DNA from: Candidatus Allofournierella merdavium
Lineage (GTDB): Bacteria; Bacillota; Clostridia; Oscillospirales; Ruminococcaceae
NCBI GenBank assembly: GCA_019118765.1
Contig: DWYI01000019.1
Coordinates: 1 to 59,067 of the forward strand
Direction: 5' to 3'
DNA: 59,067 bases
Shown here in pieces: positions 33,917-41,432 of the stretch. Numbering within the stretch: position 1 is the first letter of the stretch; every line of letters starts with the position of its first letter. The translations under genes and the position numbers were made by a program. Below the pieces are notes generated by a model. That model saw only the letters and a list, made by a program, of their open reading frames with translations, was not told the origin of the DNA and made no database searches.

Positions 33917-34210
33917 TTAGACCATGCTCTCGAAGAAGTCGATGCCCTTGCTGCCCTCTTTCAGGGTGACAATGGCCTTCTTGGAAGCGGCGGTGTAGCC
34001 GCCGTGCATGCCCTGGCGGCGCCAGCGGCCCCGCACGTTGATGGTGTTGACCTTCTCGACCTTCACGCCGAACAGCTTCTCCACCGCGTCGGCGATCTCG
34101 ATCTTGTTGGCATCGGTGGCCACCTTGAAGGTGTACTTCTTGTTGGCAACGCCCATCATCGAGTTCTCGGTAATGACGGGAGCCAGAATGATGTCATGTG
34201 CAGTTTTCAT
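33917..34210 (-). CDS. rplW: 50S ribosomal protein L23 (uL23)
   Basis: A 97-residue exit-tunnel protein that docks trigger factor and SRP. DIILAPVITENSMMGVANKK and VEKLFGVKVEKVNTINVRG are typical. It overlaps rplD by one base. Confidence 0.96.
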   Translation of the reverse strand: MKTAHDIILAPVITENSMMGVANKKYTFKVATDANKIEIADAVEKLFGVKVEKVNTINVRGRWRRQGMHGGYTAASKKAIVTLKEGSKGIDFFESMV

Positions 34211-34833
34211 CAGCCCAGAACCTCCTCAAGTTTCTTGGCCGCGTCCACGCTCAGGATGAACTTGTCGGCGTTCACAACGTCGTAGGTGTTCACGCTGGTG
34301 GCGACGGTGGTCTTGACGCCGGGGATGTTGGCGGCGCTCCTGACCAGCTTCTCCTCCACGACGGGGGTGACGATCAGGTTCTTCTTGCCGGCGCCCACGG
34401 CGCTCAGCATGCCGACAACGGCCTTGGTCTTGTACTCGTTCACGGTGAGGCTGTCCAGCAGGATCATGTCGCCCGCGGCGGCCTTGGCGCTGATGGCGCT
34501 CAGGATGGCCAGGCGCTTGACCTTGCGGTTGATCCGGTAGCTGTAGTCACGGGGCTTGGGGCCCAGGGCAACGCCGCCGTGGGTCCACTGGGGGCTGCGG
34601 GTGGAACCCTGCCGGGCGTGACCGGTGCCCTTCTGACGCCAGGGCTTGCGGCCGCCGCCGGAAACCTCGCTGCGGGTCTTGGTGCTCTGGGTGCCCTGCC
34701 GCTGGTTGGCCAGGAAGTTGACCACGGCGGCGTGCACAGCCTTCTCGTTGGGGGTGATCCCAAACACGGCGTCGGAAAGCTCTACGGTGGAAACTTTCTT
34801 GCCGTTCATATCCAAAACGTCAAATTTTGCCAT
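34210..34833 (-). CDS. rplD: 50S ribosomal protein L4 (uL4)
   Basis: A 207-residue exit-tunnel protein. The extended loop GGGRKPWRQKGTGHARQGSTR is the hallmark (GRKPWRQKGTGHARQG). L4 represses the S10 operon in E. coli; the long leader upstream of rpsJ could serve such control here. Confidence 0.98.
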   Translation of the reverse strand: MAKFDVLDMNGKKVSTVELSDAVFGITPNEKAVHAAVVNFLANQRQGTQSTKTRSEVSGGGRKPWRQKGTGHARQGSTRSPQWTHGGVALGPKPRDYSYRINRKVKRLAILSAISAKAAAGDMILLDSLTVNEYKTKAVVGMLSAVGAGKKNLIVTPVVEEKLVRSAANIPGVKTTVATSVNTYDVVNADKFILSVDAAKKLEEVLG

Positions 34834-34847
34834 TGTGCTTTCCCTCC

Positions 34848-35480
34848 TTACGCCTTCACGCTATCGCTGATGCAGACCACAGCGCCCTTGGGGCCGGGGA
34901 CCGCGCCTTTGATGGCGATCAGATTATTCTCGGCGTCCACCTTGACGACCGTGAGGTTCTGGATGGTGACCCGCTCGGCGCCCAGATGGCCGGGCAGCTT
35001 CTTGCCCTTGAACACCCGGCTGGGGGTGGAGCAGGGGCCCATGGAACCGGCGTGACGGGAAACGGGGCCGGTGCCGTGGCTCTCGCGCAGACGATGGCCG
35101 TTCCAGCGCTTGATGGTGCCGGCGTAGCCCTTGCCCTTGCTGACGCCCACCACGTCGATGTGGTCGCCGGCGGCGAACACGTCCGCCTTCAGGATGTCGC
35201 CCACGTTCAGGCCGCTGATGTCGGCCAGACGGAACTCCCGCAGGGTCTTCTTGGGGGCGACGTCCGCCTTGTCGAAGTGGCCCTTGGCGGGTTTGGTGAC
35301 CTTGCGGGCGGCGATGTCGCCGAAGCCCAGCTGCACGGCCTGGTAGCCGTCGCTCTCGACGGTCTTCTTCTGCACCACGGTGCAGGGGCCGGCCTCGATC
35401 ACGGTCACGGGAACGACCTTGCCGCTCTCGTCGAACAGCTGGGTCATGCCCAGTTTCTTGCCGATGATACCTTTTTGCAT
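34848..35480 (-). CDS. rplC: 50S ribosomal protein L3 (uL3)
   Basis: A 210-residue protein near the peptidyl transferase centre. It starts [39 protein letters not shown] and HRxxGSxG-type segments are present. Confidence 0.98.
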   Translation of the reverse strand: MQKGIIGKKLGMTQLFDESGKVVPVTVIEAGPCTVVQKKTVESDGYQAVQLGFGDIAARKVTKPAKGHFDKADVAPKKTLREFRLADISGLNVGDILKADVFAAGDHIDVVGVSKGKGYAGTIKRWNGHRLRESHGTGPVSRHAGSMGPCSTPSRVFKGKKLPGHLGAERVTIQNLTVVKVDAENNLIAIKGAVPGPKGAVVCISDSVKA

Positions 35481-35630
35481 TTTTCTTTCCTCCTGTAAGG
35501 TTATTGGTTGACGCCGTGAGTAACTGTCAGCGCCAACATGACCTCTCCGCTTGCGCTTTCGAACGAAGTCTCACTGGTTGCCGTTCAGCAGTTGGCGGCT
35601 CAGCGGCCGCCCTTACTGATTGGAATGGGC
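35481..35630. other. Long gap between rpsJ and rplC
   Basis: A 150-nt spacer, much longer than others in the cluster. An imperfect inverted repeat (GTTGACGC and GCGCCAAC near 35507-35536) is visible. It may be an intercistronic RNA structure; no ORF. Confidence 0.4.
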
Positions 35631-35942
35631 TCACAGCTTGATCTCGATCTCGACGCCGGCGGGGAGCTGCAGGCTCGTGAGAGCCTCCACCGTCTTGTTG
35701 GACGGCTTCAGAATGTCGATCAGACGCTTGTGGGTGCGGTTCTCAAACTGCTCGCGGCTGTCCTTGTACTTGTGGACCGCGCGCAGGATGGTGACCACTT
35801 CCTTGTCGGTGGGGAGGGGGATCGGGCCGGACACGCGGGCGCCGGTGCGCTTCGCGGTCTCCACGATCTTCTCCGCCGCGGCATCGATCAGCTGGTGATC
35901 GTAGCTCTGCAACCGAATTCTGATTTTCTCCTTGACTGCCAT
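35631..35942 (-). CDS. rpsJ: 30S ribosomal protein S10 (uS10)
   Basis: A 103-residue head protein and NusE transcription factor. [20 protein letters not shown] and [20 protein letters not shown] are typical. The ATG at 35942 has AGGAGGCG upstream. It is the first gene of the S10-spc-alpha cluster. Elongated upstream frames are leader sequence. Confidence 0.98.
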   Translation of the reverse strand: MAVKEKIRIRLQSYDHQLIDAAAEKIVETAKRTGARVSGPIPLPTDKEVVTILRAVHKYKDSREQFENRTHKRLIDILKPSNKTVEALTSLQLPAGVEIEIKL

Positions 35943-36262
35943 TTTGTTCGCCTCCTGTGTTATTTTGGTGCCTAGGCGAGCCGATAAATCACTGAACACT
36001 GCTCCGGGTGTTTCACATTTTGGCACGAGAAAAGCCGGTGAACCGCTCAGCAGTTCCCCCGGACAGACCTGTGGCAAAGTGTGCAGACATTGGTACACCG
36101 CGCAGACGGCACCGTGTACATATCCCTTTGCTCTCAGTAATTCTTTCGCCCGGTTCTAGATCGGACATACTCCGCGGAAAAACCCGTGTTGCCACGGCAA
36201 CCTCCCGCATCAACGCATATCATGGCTTGCGCAGCTTGCTACCCAAGCCATTTGCAGCCGAG
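35943..36262 (-). promoter_or_regulatory. Long 5' leader of the S10 cluster
   Basis: About 320 nt between the mapped promoter and rpsJ. It contains several inverted repeats, for example GTTGCC..GGCAAC near 36187-36203, and a GTACAC/GTGTAC pair near 36090-36125. A long leader fits autogenous control or attenuation. I do not recognise a known Rfam class. A 66-codon frame (36013-36213) lies inside but looks non-genic. Confidence 0.5.
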
Positions 36263-36266
36263 TGTT

Positions 36267-36295
36267 ATTGTAACACACACCGCCGGGCGTTGCAA
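36267..36295 (-). promoter_or_regulatory. Promoter of the S10-spc-alpha cluster
   Basis: Minus-strand -35 TTGCAA (36290-36295), exactly 17 bp, -10 TACAAT (36267-36272). It is the only good promoter upstream of rpsJ. Confidence 0.85.
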
Positions 36296-36370
36296 GGGCT
36301 TTTTGTAAAAAAAATCGAATTTTCCAAAAAAATTTCTCCGTTTTGTTCAAAGGCCCTTCGGGGCGGAAAA

Positions 36371-36412
36371 CGCCCGCGGAAAAGCGGCCGAAAAGCCGCC
36401 TTTCCGCGGGCG
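36371..36412 (-). terminator. Terminator of the zinc-ribbon membrane protein gene
   Basis: A nested hairpin: outer 12-bp arms CGCCCGCGGAAA/TTTCCGCGGGCG and inner GCGGC/GCCGC. On the minus strand it is followed by GTTTTCC. It lies 10 nt after the stop codon. Confidence 0.7.
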
Positions 36413-36422
36413 TGGACGCCGG

Positions 36423-37169
36423 TCAATAGTAATAATAGAAGTAGGGGTCACGCATCATCGCGCCGACGGCGGCGGCGATGAGCACGAAGAGCACCACCCA
36501 CACCACCGCCATGATGGCGTAGAGGATGAGGTTGGCCCGGGCCCAGTTCTGCTTGGAGGGCTTGGTGTCGCCGCCAAAGGCCCACACCAGCAGCACGATA
36601 AAGCCCACCAGAGGGATGGCGGCCACGATGCTGCTCCACAGCCACTCCCCCATGCCCACGGTGGGGCTGGTGGGAACGGGCGGCATCGGCGGGTAGCCGG
36701 GCCGGGGCGCCGGGCCGGGCCGGGCGGGGCCGCCGCAGGCGGAACCGGGGTTGGCAGGCGTGCCGTAGGCCGGGCCGGGATTGGGGCCGGGCGTGCCATA
36801 CGCGGGGCCGGCATTGGTGCCGCCGGCCGCCGGGCGGGCGTAGGCCGGGACCTGATAGCGGGGCGGCGGCACGCTGCCGGGCGCCGGGCCGGACACAGGC
36901 GGCTCCTGGGCGGGGCCGGGCTGAGGGCCGGGAGCCGCAGGCGCGGGGCCGGCGTCAGCGGCCGCTTCAGGGGCCGCGTCAGCTGCCTCAGGGGCGGGGC
37001 CCGCTTCGGAGGCCGGGGCGGGCGCGGGAGCCGCGGATGCCTCGGGGATCGGAGCGGGCTGCCCGGGGGCGGAAGCTTCCGGGGCGGACACGGGCGTCAC
37101 CAGGCAGCCGCAGGCGGAGCAGGCGGTGGCGTCATCGGGCAAAAAGGCGCCGCATTGTTTGCAATACAT
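36423..37169 (-). CDS. Zinc-ribbon, proline-rich, two-helix membrane protein
   Basis: A 248-residue protein. The N-terminal zinc ribbon reads MYCKQCGAFLPDDATACSACG (CxxC...CxxC). A long Pro/Ala/Gly/Glu linker (about 28-165) follows, with repeats of the PGPAYGTP type. Two C-terminal membrane helices (about 172-192 and 212-235) end in a Tyr-rich tail. Such zinc-ribbon/DUF4870-like proteins are common in Clostridia, but their function is unknown. It is transcribed alone from a promoter overlapping the end of rqcH, with ATG at 37169. Confidence 0.75.
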   Translation of the reverse strand: MYCKQCGAFLPDDATACSACGCLVTPVSAPEASAPGQPAPIPEASAAPAPAPASEAGPAPEAADAAPEAAADAGPAPAAPGPQPGPAQEPPVSGPAPGSVPPPRYQVPAYARPAAGGTNAGPAYGTPGPNPGPAYGTPANPGSACGGPARPGPAPRPGYPPMPPVPTSPTVGMGEWLWSSIVAAIPLVGFIVLLVWAFGGDTKPSKQNWARANLILYAIMAVVWVVLFVLIAAAVGAMMRDPYFYYYY

Positions 37170-37231
37170 CGAAGATCACTCCTTCCGGGGATGGATCGCT
37201 CCGCGCGGGGCGGAACGTGTCATTTTTTAAC

Positions 37232-37260
37232 AGTATAGCAGACCGGGGCCCGCTTGTCAC
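37232..37260 (-). promoter_or_regulatory. Promoter of the zinc-ribbon gene
   Basis: Minus-strand GTGACA (37255-37260), 17 bp, TATACT (37232-37237). The -35 overlaps the rqcH stop codon. Confidence 0.7.
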
Positions 37261-39008
37261 CTGTTTTGGGGCAGGGACAGCCGCTCGGCCAGCCCCGGCT
37301 CGGGGGTGACATAGGCGGTCTCGTAGCTTTCATAGAGCACCATGCCCGGGCGCAGGTCGCCGGTCTTGCGGATGTTCTTCACAAAGGTGTAGTCCACCGG
37401 CACTTTGGCGCCACCGGCCAGGCTGGAGTGGATCACCGCCAGCTGTGCCGCCTCGTTCTGGGTGGCGAGGGGGATGTCCCGTCCCTCGCTCATCACCACG
37501 GTGTGACTGCCGGGGGCGTTCTTCACATGGAACCACAGGTCCTTGCCCCGGGCGGTGTGGAGGGTGAGTTTTTCGTTCTGCAGGTTGTTGCGGCCCACCA
37601 GGATGAGGAAGCCGTCGGAGGAGCGGTAGCGGTAAAAATCGGCGGGTTTCTGCTTTTTGTCCCGCACCTTATAATATTTCAGATACCCCTGTCCCTTCAG
37701 TTCCTGGCGGATCTCCCCCAGGGCCTGCTCGCCGGGGGCGGTCTCCACCTCGTAGAGCACGGTGGCCAGATACTCGATCTCCCGCTCGCCCTGCTCCAGC
37801 AGCTTGACCAGCATTTTGGCGGCGGTCTGCTTTTTCTTGTATTCCTTGAAGTACTTCTGGGCGTTGGCGCTGGGCGACAGGCGCACATCCAGCGGGATGG
37901 TCACCGGCCGGCCGTCGTAGTAGTTGGTGATGGTGACGCTCTTCGCCCCCTTCTCCACCGCCCAGAGGTTCGCCTGGAGCAGCTCGCCGAAGAGGCGCAG
38001 CTGGTCGGCCTTGCCGCTCTGGGCCAGTTCCTCCTTGCGGGCCGCCTGCTTGCGTACCGCCCGCTCGTGGAGGTTCTTCACCGTCTTGTGCAGGTCCCGG
38101 CTCTTCTGGCGCAGCCGCTCCGCCCGGTCCTTGCGGCAGTAGTAGGCTTCCAGCATCTCGCTGAAGCTGGCGTAGAACTGCAGCCGCCCCTCCCCGTACT
38201 GGGTGAGGGGGGTGAAGCTGAACTCCATGGGTTTGCCCTCGTCGTCGGCGGCAAGGCAGGGCCTGCCTCCCGCCAGCCGGTCGGCGTGGATGGCCTCGAA
38301 GGCCGCCGTCAGCGCGGCGCGCTGTTCGCTGTTCAGTTCGCTGGCCAGCAGGGCGATCTCGCCCCCGAAGGCCCGGAAGGCCGCCTCCCGCAGCACCACC
38401 GGCCCCACCCCGGCGCAGCACTTGATGAGCGCCTGGGGCACCGGCAGGTCCAGCTTGCAGGCCGCCTCCACCAGTTCCGCCGGGGCCAGAGCGCAGAAGT
38501 CGGGTTTCGCGGGCTTGGCCGGCAGGGTGTAGGCCAGGCCCGGCAGCAGCTGGCGGATGTCGGAATCCTCAAAGTCCACCCGCTTGAGGGCGTCGATGAT
38601 GCGGCCGTTCTGGGTGAGCACCAGGTTGGAATAGCGGCCCATCAGTTCCACCGCCAGCACGTTCTCCACCAGGTCGCCCATCTCGTTGGTGCACAAAAAG
38701 CGCAGGAAGACCAGCCGGTCCCCCGGCTCCACCTCCAGGCCGATGAGCCGCCCGCCGGTTAGGTGCTTGCGCAGCAGCATACAGAAGCTGGGGGGCGTCT
38801 GGGGGTTCTCGAAGGTCTCCTTCGTCAGGCAGAGGCGGGCGGAACCGCTGCGGGCACTGAGCAGCAGCTTGAAGGTGTCGGTGCGGGTGCGCAGGGTGAG
38901 CAGCACCTCGTCCCGGGTGGGCTCAAAGATCTTGTCGATCTTCGCGTCCAGCAGTGTGTTTTTCAGTTCGCCGGCCACCAGGGCCAGCAGGGCGGCATCC
39001 AATGCCAT
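37257..39008 (-). CDS. rqcH: NFACT-family ribosome quality control protein RqcH
   Basis: A 583-residue homologue of eukaryotic NEMF/Rqc2. On stalled 50S subunits it recruits tRNA-Ala to add C-terminal alanine tails that mark nascent chains for proteolysis. Older annotation calls it fibronectin-binding protein. It has an NFACT-N domain (first 200 residues, with LVENVLAVELMGRYSNLVL), two HhH motifs, a coiled coil (about 280-430), and an NFACT-R domain with KDLWFHVKNAPGSHTVV. The ATG at 39008 has GAGAGGTGA upstream; the GTG at 39017 overlaps that RBS. Confidence 0.93.
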   Translation of the reverse strand: MALDAALLALVAGELKNTLLDAKIDKIFEPTRDEVLLTLRTRTDTFKLLLSARSGSARLCLTKETFENPQTPPSFCMLLRKHLTGGRLIGLEVEPGDRLVFLRFLCTNEMGDLVENVLAVELMGRYSNLVLTQNGRIIDALKRVDFEDSDIRQLLPGLAYTLPAKPAKPDFCALAPAELVEAACKLDLPVPQALIKCCAGVGPVVLREAAFRAFGGEIALLASELNSEQRAALTAAFEAIHADRLAGGRPCLAADDEGKPMEFSFTPLTQYGEGRLQFYASFSEMLEAYYCRKDRAERLRQKSRDLHKTVKNLHERAVRKQAARKEELAQSGKADQLRLFGELLQANLWAVEKGAKSVTITNYYDGRPVTIPLDVRLSPSANAQKYFKEYKKKQTAAKMLVKLLEQGEREIEYLATVLYEVETAPGEQALGEIRQELKGQGYLKYYKVRDKKQKPADFYRYRSSDGFLILVGRNNLQNEKLTLHTARGKDLWFHVKNAPGSHTVVMSEGRDIPLATQNEAAQLAVIHSSLAGGAKVPVDYTFVKNIRKTGDLRPGMVLYESYETAYVTPEPGLAERLSLPQNR

Positions 39009-39024
39009 GGGTCTCACCTCTCAC

Positions 39025-39052
39025 AAAAAAGGCCGTGCCGGAGGGGCACGGC
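39025..39052 (-). terminator. Terminator after the PH-domain-like gene
   Basis: Hairpin GCCGTGCC (39032-39039) / GGCACGGC (39045-39052), followed on the minus strand by a run of six T. It separates the trmK unit from rqcH. Confidence 0.8.
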
Positions 39053-39072
39053 TCCTGGTTTTCTCGTTGTTT

Positions 39073-39708
39073 TCACCGGCTGCGCAGCGCCGCCTCGGCA
39101 GCGTCCACATCGGGCAGGCCGGCAAAGGTCAGGGTCACGCCGCGGGTGTGGCTGTGGCCGTTGTGCCAGTAGTGTTCCACCTGCCCGTTGGAGAGCACCA
39201 GATCGCCGGTGCCGTCCGGGTAGTAGAGTTTTTCCACGCCGGTCACCGCGTCCAGGTCCCAGGCGGTCACCCGGCCCAGGCTCACCGCGATGGCCCGCCG
39301 GTCGGTGATGCCGTAGACCGTACCCCGCAGGCGGCGGGCAGCCCCCAGACCGGGAAAGAGCATTTTCAGCCCCACCAGAATGAAGGGGATGCCGAAGAGC
39401 GGAAAGACGAGGCCCAACGGCCCGGCGGACAGCGCCTGCAGCGCCCCCACTTCCCAAAAGCAGGCAAAGCCCAGGAACACCACCGCGAACATCTTTTGAA
39501 ATCCGCCCCGGGGACCGTGAAGTTTCAGCGGTCTGCCCTGCCAGAGCAGCCGCTCACCGGGAGCCAGCTGACGCTGCAGCAGCGTGCCGGCGTCGTTCAC
39601 GGCGGGCCGGCCGGCCTGCGGGGCCGCGGGAAGTTCGTTTGAGGGGGTCTCCCCCTCAAACATCTCCTCGTTGTATCCCACCGGGCCGCTGTCCTTCTCC
39701 TCCCACAT
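39073..39708 (-). CDS. Membrane protein with bacterial PH-like domain
   Basis: A 211-residue protein. Two hydrophobic helices (about 72-90 and 96-118) are followed by a soluble part containing YGITDRRAIAVSLGRV and GVEKLYYPDGTGDLVL, the pattern of bacterial pleckstrin-homology (bPH) proteins. ATG at 39708 with GGAGGAG. It starts 13 nt after the Nif3-like gene stop and is probably co-transcribed. Function unknown. Confidence 0.65.
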   Translation of the reverse strand: MWEEKDSGPVGYNEEMFEGETPSNELPAAPQAGRPAVNDAGTLLQRQLAPGERLLWQGRPLKLHGPRGGFQKMFAVVFLGFACFWEVGALQALSAGPLGLVFPLFGIPFILVGLKMLFPGLGAARRLRGTVYGITDRRAIAVSLGRVTAWDLDAVTGVEKLYYPDGTGDLVLSNGQVEHYWHNGHSHTRGVTLTFAGLPDVDAAEAALRSR

Positions 39709-39721
39709 GACGGCTCCTCCT

Positions 39722-40468
39722 TTATATATAGGTAAAGGGGTCCCGGTTGCGGCGGCTGCACAGCACCCGCACCCCGGCAAAGCGGCGGGCCAGTTTGTCC
39801 GCCAGCACCGGCACCACCGGGAACTCGGTGGCAAAATGCCCGGCGGCCACCAGGCTCAGGCCCAGGCGCTTCGCGTCCAGGGCGTCGTGGTGCCCGGCCT
39901 CGCCGGTGAGCAGCGCGTCCGCCCCGGCGGCCAGTGCCTCCTCGATCAGATGGTCGCCGCTGCCCCCCAGTACCGCCAGGGTGTTGATGGGCCGGCCCGC
40001 GTCCACATACTTCACCCTCGCGTTCAGGGTGGACTGGCACTGGGCCGCCAGCTGGGCGGCGCTGACGGTGCGGATCTGGCCGATGCGGCCCATGCCGCCC
40101 TCGGCGAAGCCTCTGGCCCCGGTGACGCCGAACAGCTTGCAGAGGATGTCGTTCACGCCGCCCTCGGCGGCGTCCAGGTTAGTGTGGGCGCACAGGCCCG
40201 AGATGTTCTTTTTGATCATCCGGAAGGGCACGTCCCCCCGGCCGATGCGCCGCAGGGGGTGGAAGATCACCGGGTGGTGGGCCACGATCAGCTGGCAGCC
40301 CTGGATCTCCGCCTCGGCCACCACCTCCTCGGTGATGTCCAGCGCCACCAGGATGCTGGTGACGTCCGCGCCGCAGTCCACCAGAACGCCCACGTTGTCC
40401 CACGAGGCCGCCTTGTCCGGCGGGGCCAGCTGCTGAATAAACTGGTGTACATCCTCAATTTTCGCCAT
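39722..40468 (-). CDS. Nif3-like dinuclear metal centre protein
   Basis: A 248-residue member of the Nif3/YqfO (GTP cyclohydrolase I type 2) family. Metal-binding VAHHPVIFH, CAHTNLDAAEGGVND and a C-terminal GEAGHHDAL with further His are visible. This shorter form lacks the central PII-like insert. Its physiological substrate is unsettled. ATG at 40468 overlaps the trmK end by 14 nt with AAGGAG inside trmK; the trmK-nif3 pair is conserved in Firmicutes. Confidence 0.92.
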   Translation of the reverse strand: MAKIEDVHQFIQQLAPPDKAASWDNVGVLVDCGADVTSILVALDITEEVVAEAEIQGCQLIVAHHPVIFHPLRRIGRGDVPFRMIKKNISGLCAHTNLDAAEGGVNDILCKLFGVTGARGFAEGGMGRIGQIRTVSAAQLAAQCQSTLNARVKYVDAGRPINTLAVLGGSGDHLIEEALAAGADALLTGEAGHHDALDAKRLGLSLVAAGHFATEFPVVPVLADKLARRFAGVRVLCSRRNRDPFTYI

Positions 40469-41153
40469 GTTCCGCTCCTTGTGGGCGGCGCAGCCGCTCT
40501 GCCAGCGCCGCCGCCTCCTTCCATTCCTCGCCGCCGGGCTCCAGGCCCCGCAGCACCTTTTCCAGCTTTTTGGCCAGCTGGGCCGCGTAGCCCGCCGCCC
40601 CCGGCAGGCCCTGCCAGCGGCCCAGGAGGCATTCCTCCCAGGTGGGCTGCCGCCTTTGCCCGGTGTACGCCGCCCCGATGGCGGTGTACCAGCGGCCCGC
40701 CGCCAGGGCCAGCCGCTCCTGCTCGATGTCAAAGCCCTGCTCCCACAGCCACCGGCGCAGCACCGGCGCCTTGGTGGCGGGCAGGCAGACCAGGCGCATC
40801 CCCGGGGTCTTCACCCAGGGCGCGGCCGAAAGGATGTCAATGGTGGTCCCGGCGCTGACGCCCGCCAGCACCAGGGTGTCCGCCTCGCCGGGCGAGAGCA
40901 CCGAAAGCCCGTCGCCCAGGCGCAGCTCCACCCGCTCCTCGCAGCCGTAGCGGCGGCAGTTGGCCGCCGCCGTGGCCAGCGGGCCGGGGCGCAGATCGGC
41001 GGCGATGACCCGCCTTGCCCGGCCGCTCACCGCCAGAAAGATGGCCAGCTTGCCGTGGTCGCAGCCGATGTCCGCCACAGCCGCGCCGGGCCGCACCAGC
41101 TGTGCCGCCGCGGCCAGGCGCTCGTCCAGCCGGGGCGCCTCAGGCGTTGCCAA
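40455..41153 (-). CDS. trmK: tRNA (adenine-22-N1)-methyltransferase
   Basis: About 232 residues. A SAM-dependent class I methyltransferase with motif I VADIGCDHGKLAIFLAV, then AADLRPGPL, LRLGDGLSVL and LVLAGVSAGTT, where the family usually has AGMGG-like residues. The C-terminal coiled-coil part is typical of TrmK. The start is unclear: no ATG/GTG with an RBS is present. TTG at 41153 (used here) overlaps the previous gene by 14 nt. CTG at 41129 has GAGG 8 nt upstream and fits family length equally well. Confidence 0.85.
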   Translation of the reverse strand: MATPEAPRLDERLAAAAQLVRPGAAVADIGCDHGKLAIFLAVSGRARRVIAADLRPGPLATAAANCRRYGCEERVELRLGDGLSVLSPGEADTLVLAGVSAGTTIDILSAAPWVKTPGMRLVCLPATKAPVLRRWLWEQGFDIEQERLALAAGRWYTAIGAAYTGQRRQPTWEECLLGRWQGLPGAAGYAAQLAKKLEKVLRGLEPGGEEWKEAAALAERLRRPQGAEHGEN

Positions 41154-41340
41154 AGTAGGCGTTGAGCTTGGCCACCAGCGCGTCCGGGTCGGTGCCGTGG
41201 ACGGCGCAGGCCTGCTCGATGGTCTCGCCCCGGCTGGCGGGGCAGCCCAGGCAGTGCATCCCAATGGCCAAAAACATTGGGGCTACGGAATTGTCCGTGT
41301 CCAGGATATCGCCGATGACGGTCTGTTTGGTGATGGTCAT
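41140..41340 (-). CDS. DUF1858 (hybrid-cluster-associated redox disulfide) protein
   Basis: A 66-residue protein with the DUF1858 fold: VIGDILDTDNSVAPMFLAIGMHCLGC, ending NAYF. The Cys pair CLGC (residues 30-33) is the proposed redox-active or metal-binding site. GGGAGG precedes the ATG at 41340. First gene of a leftward unit with trmK, the Nif3-like and the PH-like gene. Confidence 0.9.
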   Translation of the reverse strand: MTITKQTVIGDILDTDNSVAPMFLAIGMHCLGCPASRGETIEQACAVHGTDPDALVAKLNAYFGNA

Positions 41341-41397
41341 AAAAAGGTCCTCCCTTTGTAAAGATCGTTGTGGCGGGGCTCGCGGCCCCGCTTCTTA

Positions 41398-41426
41398 ACT
41401 ATAGCGGATTTTTCCGCGGTTTGCAA
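41398..41426 (-). promoter_or_regulatory. Promoter of the DUF1858-trmK unit
   Basis: Minus-strand TTGCAA (41421-41426), 17 bp, TATAGT (41398-41403), about 60 nt before the DUF1858 start. Confidence 0.75.
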
Positions 41427-41432
41427 CGCCCC

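Noticed and set aside
36013-36213. 66-codon frame in the S10 leader
   Set aside because: No RBS, composition unlike the host's highly biased genes, no known family; better explained as leader RNA.
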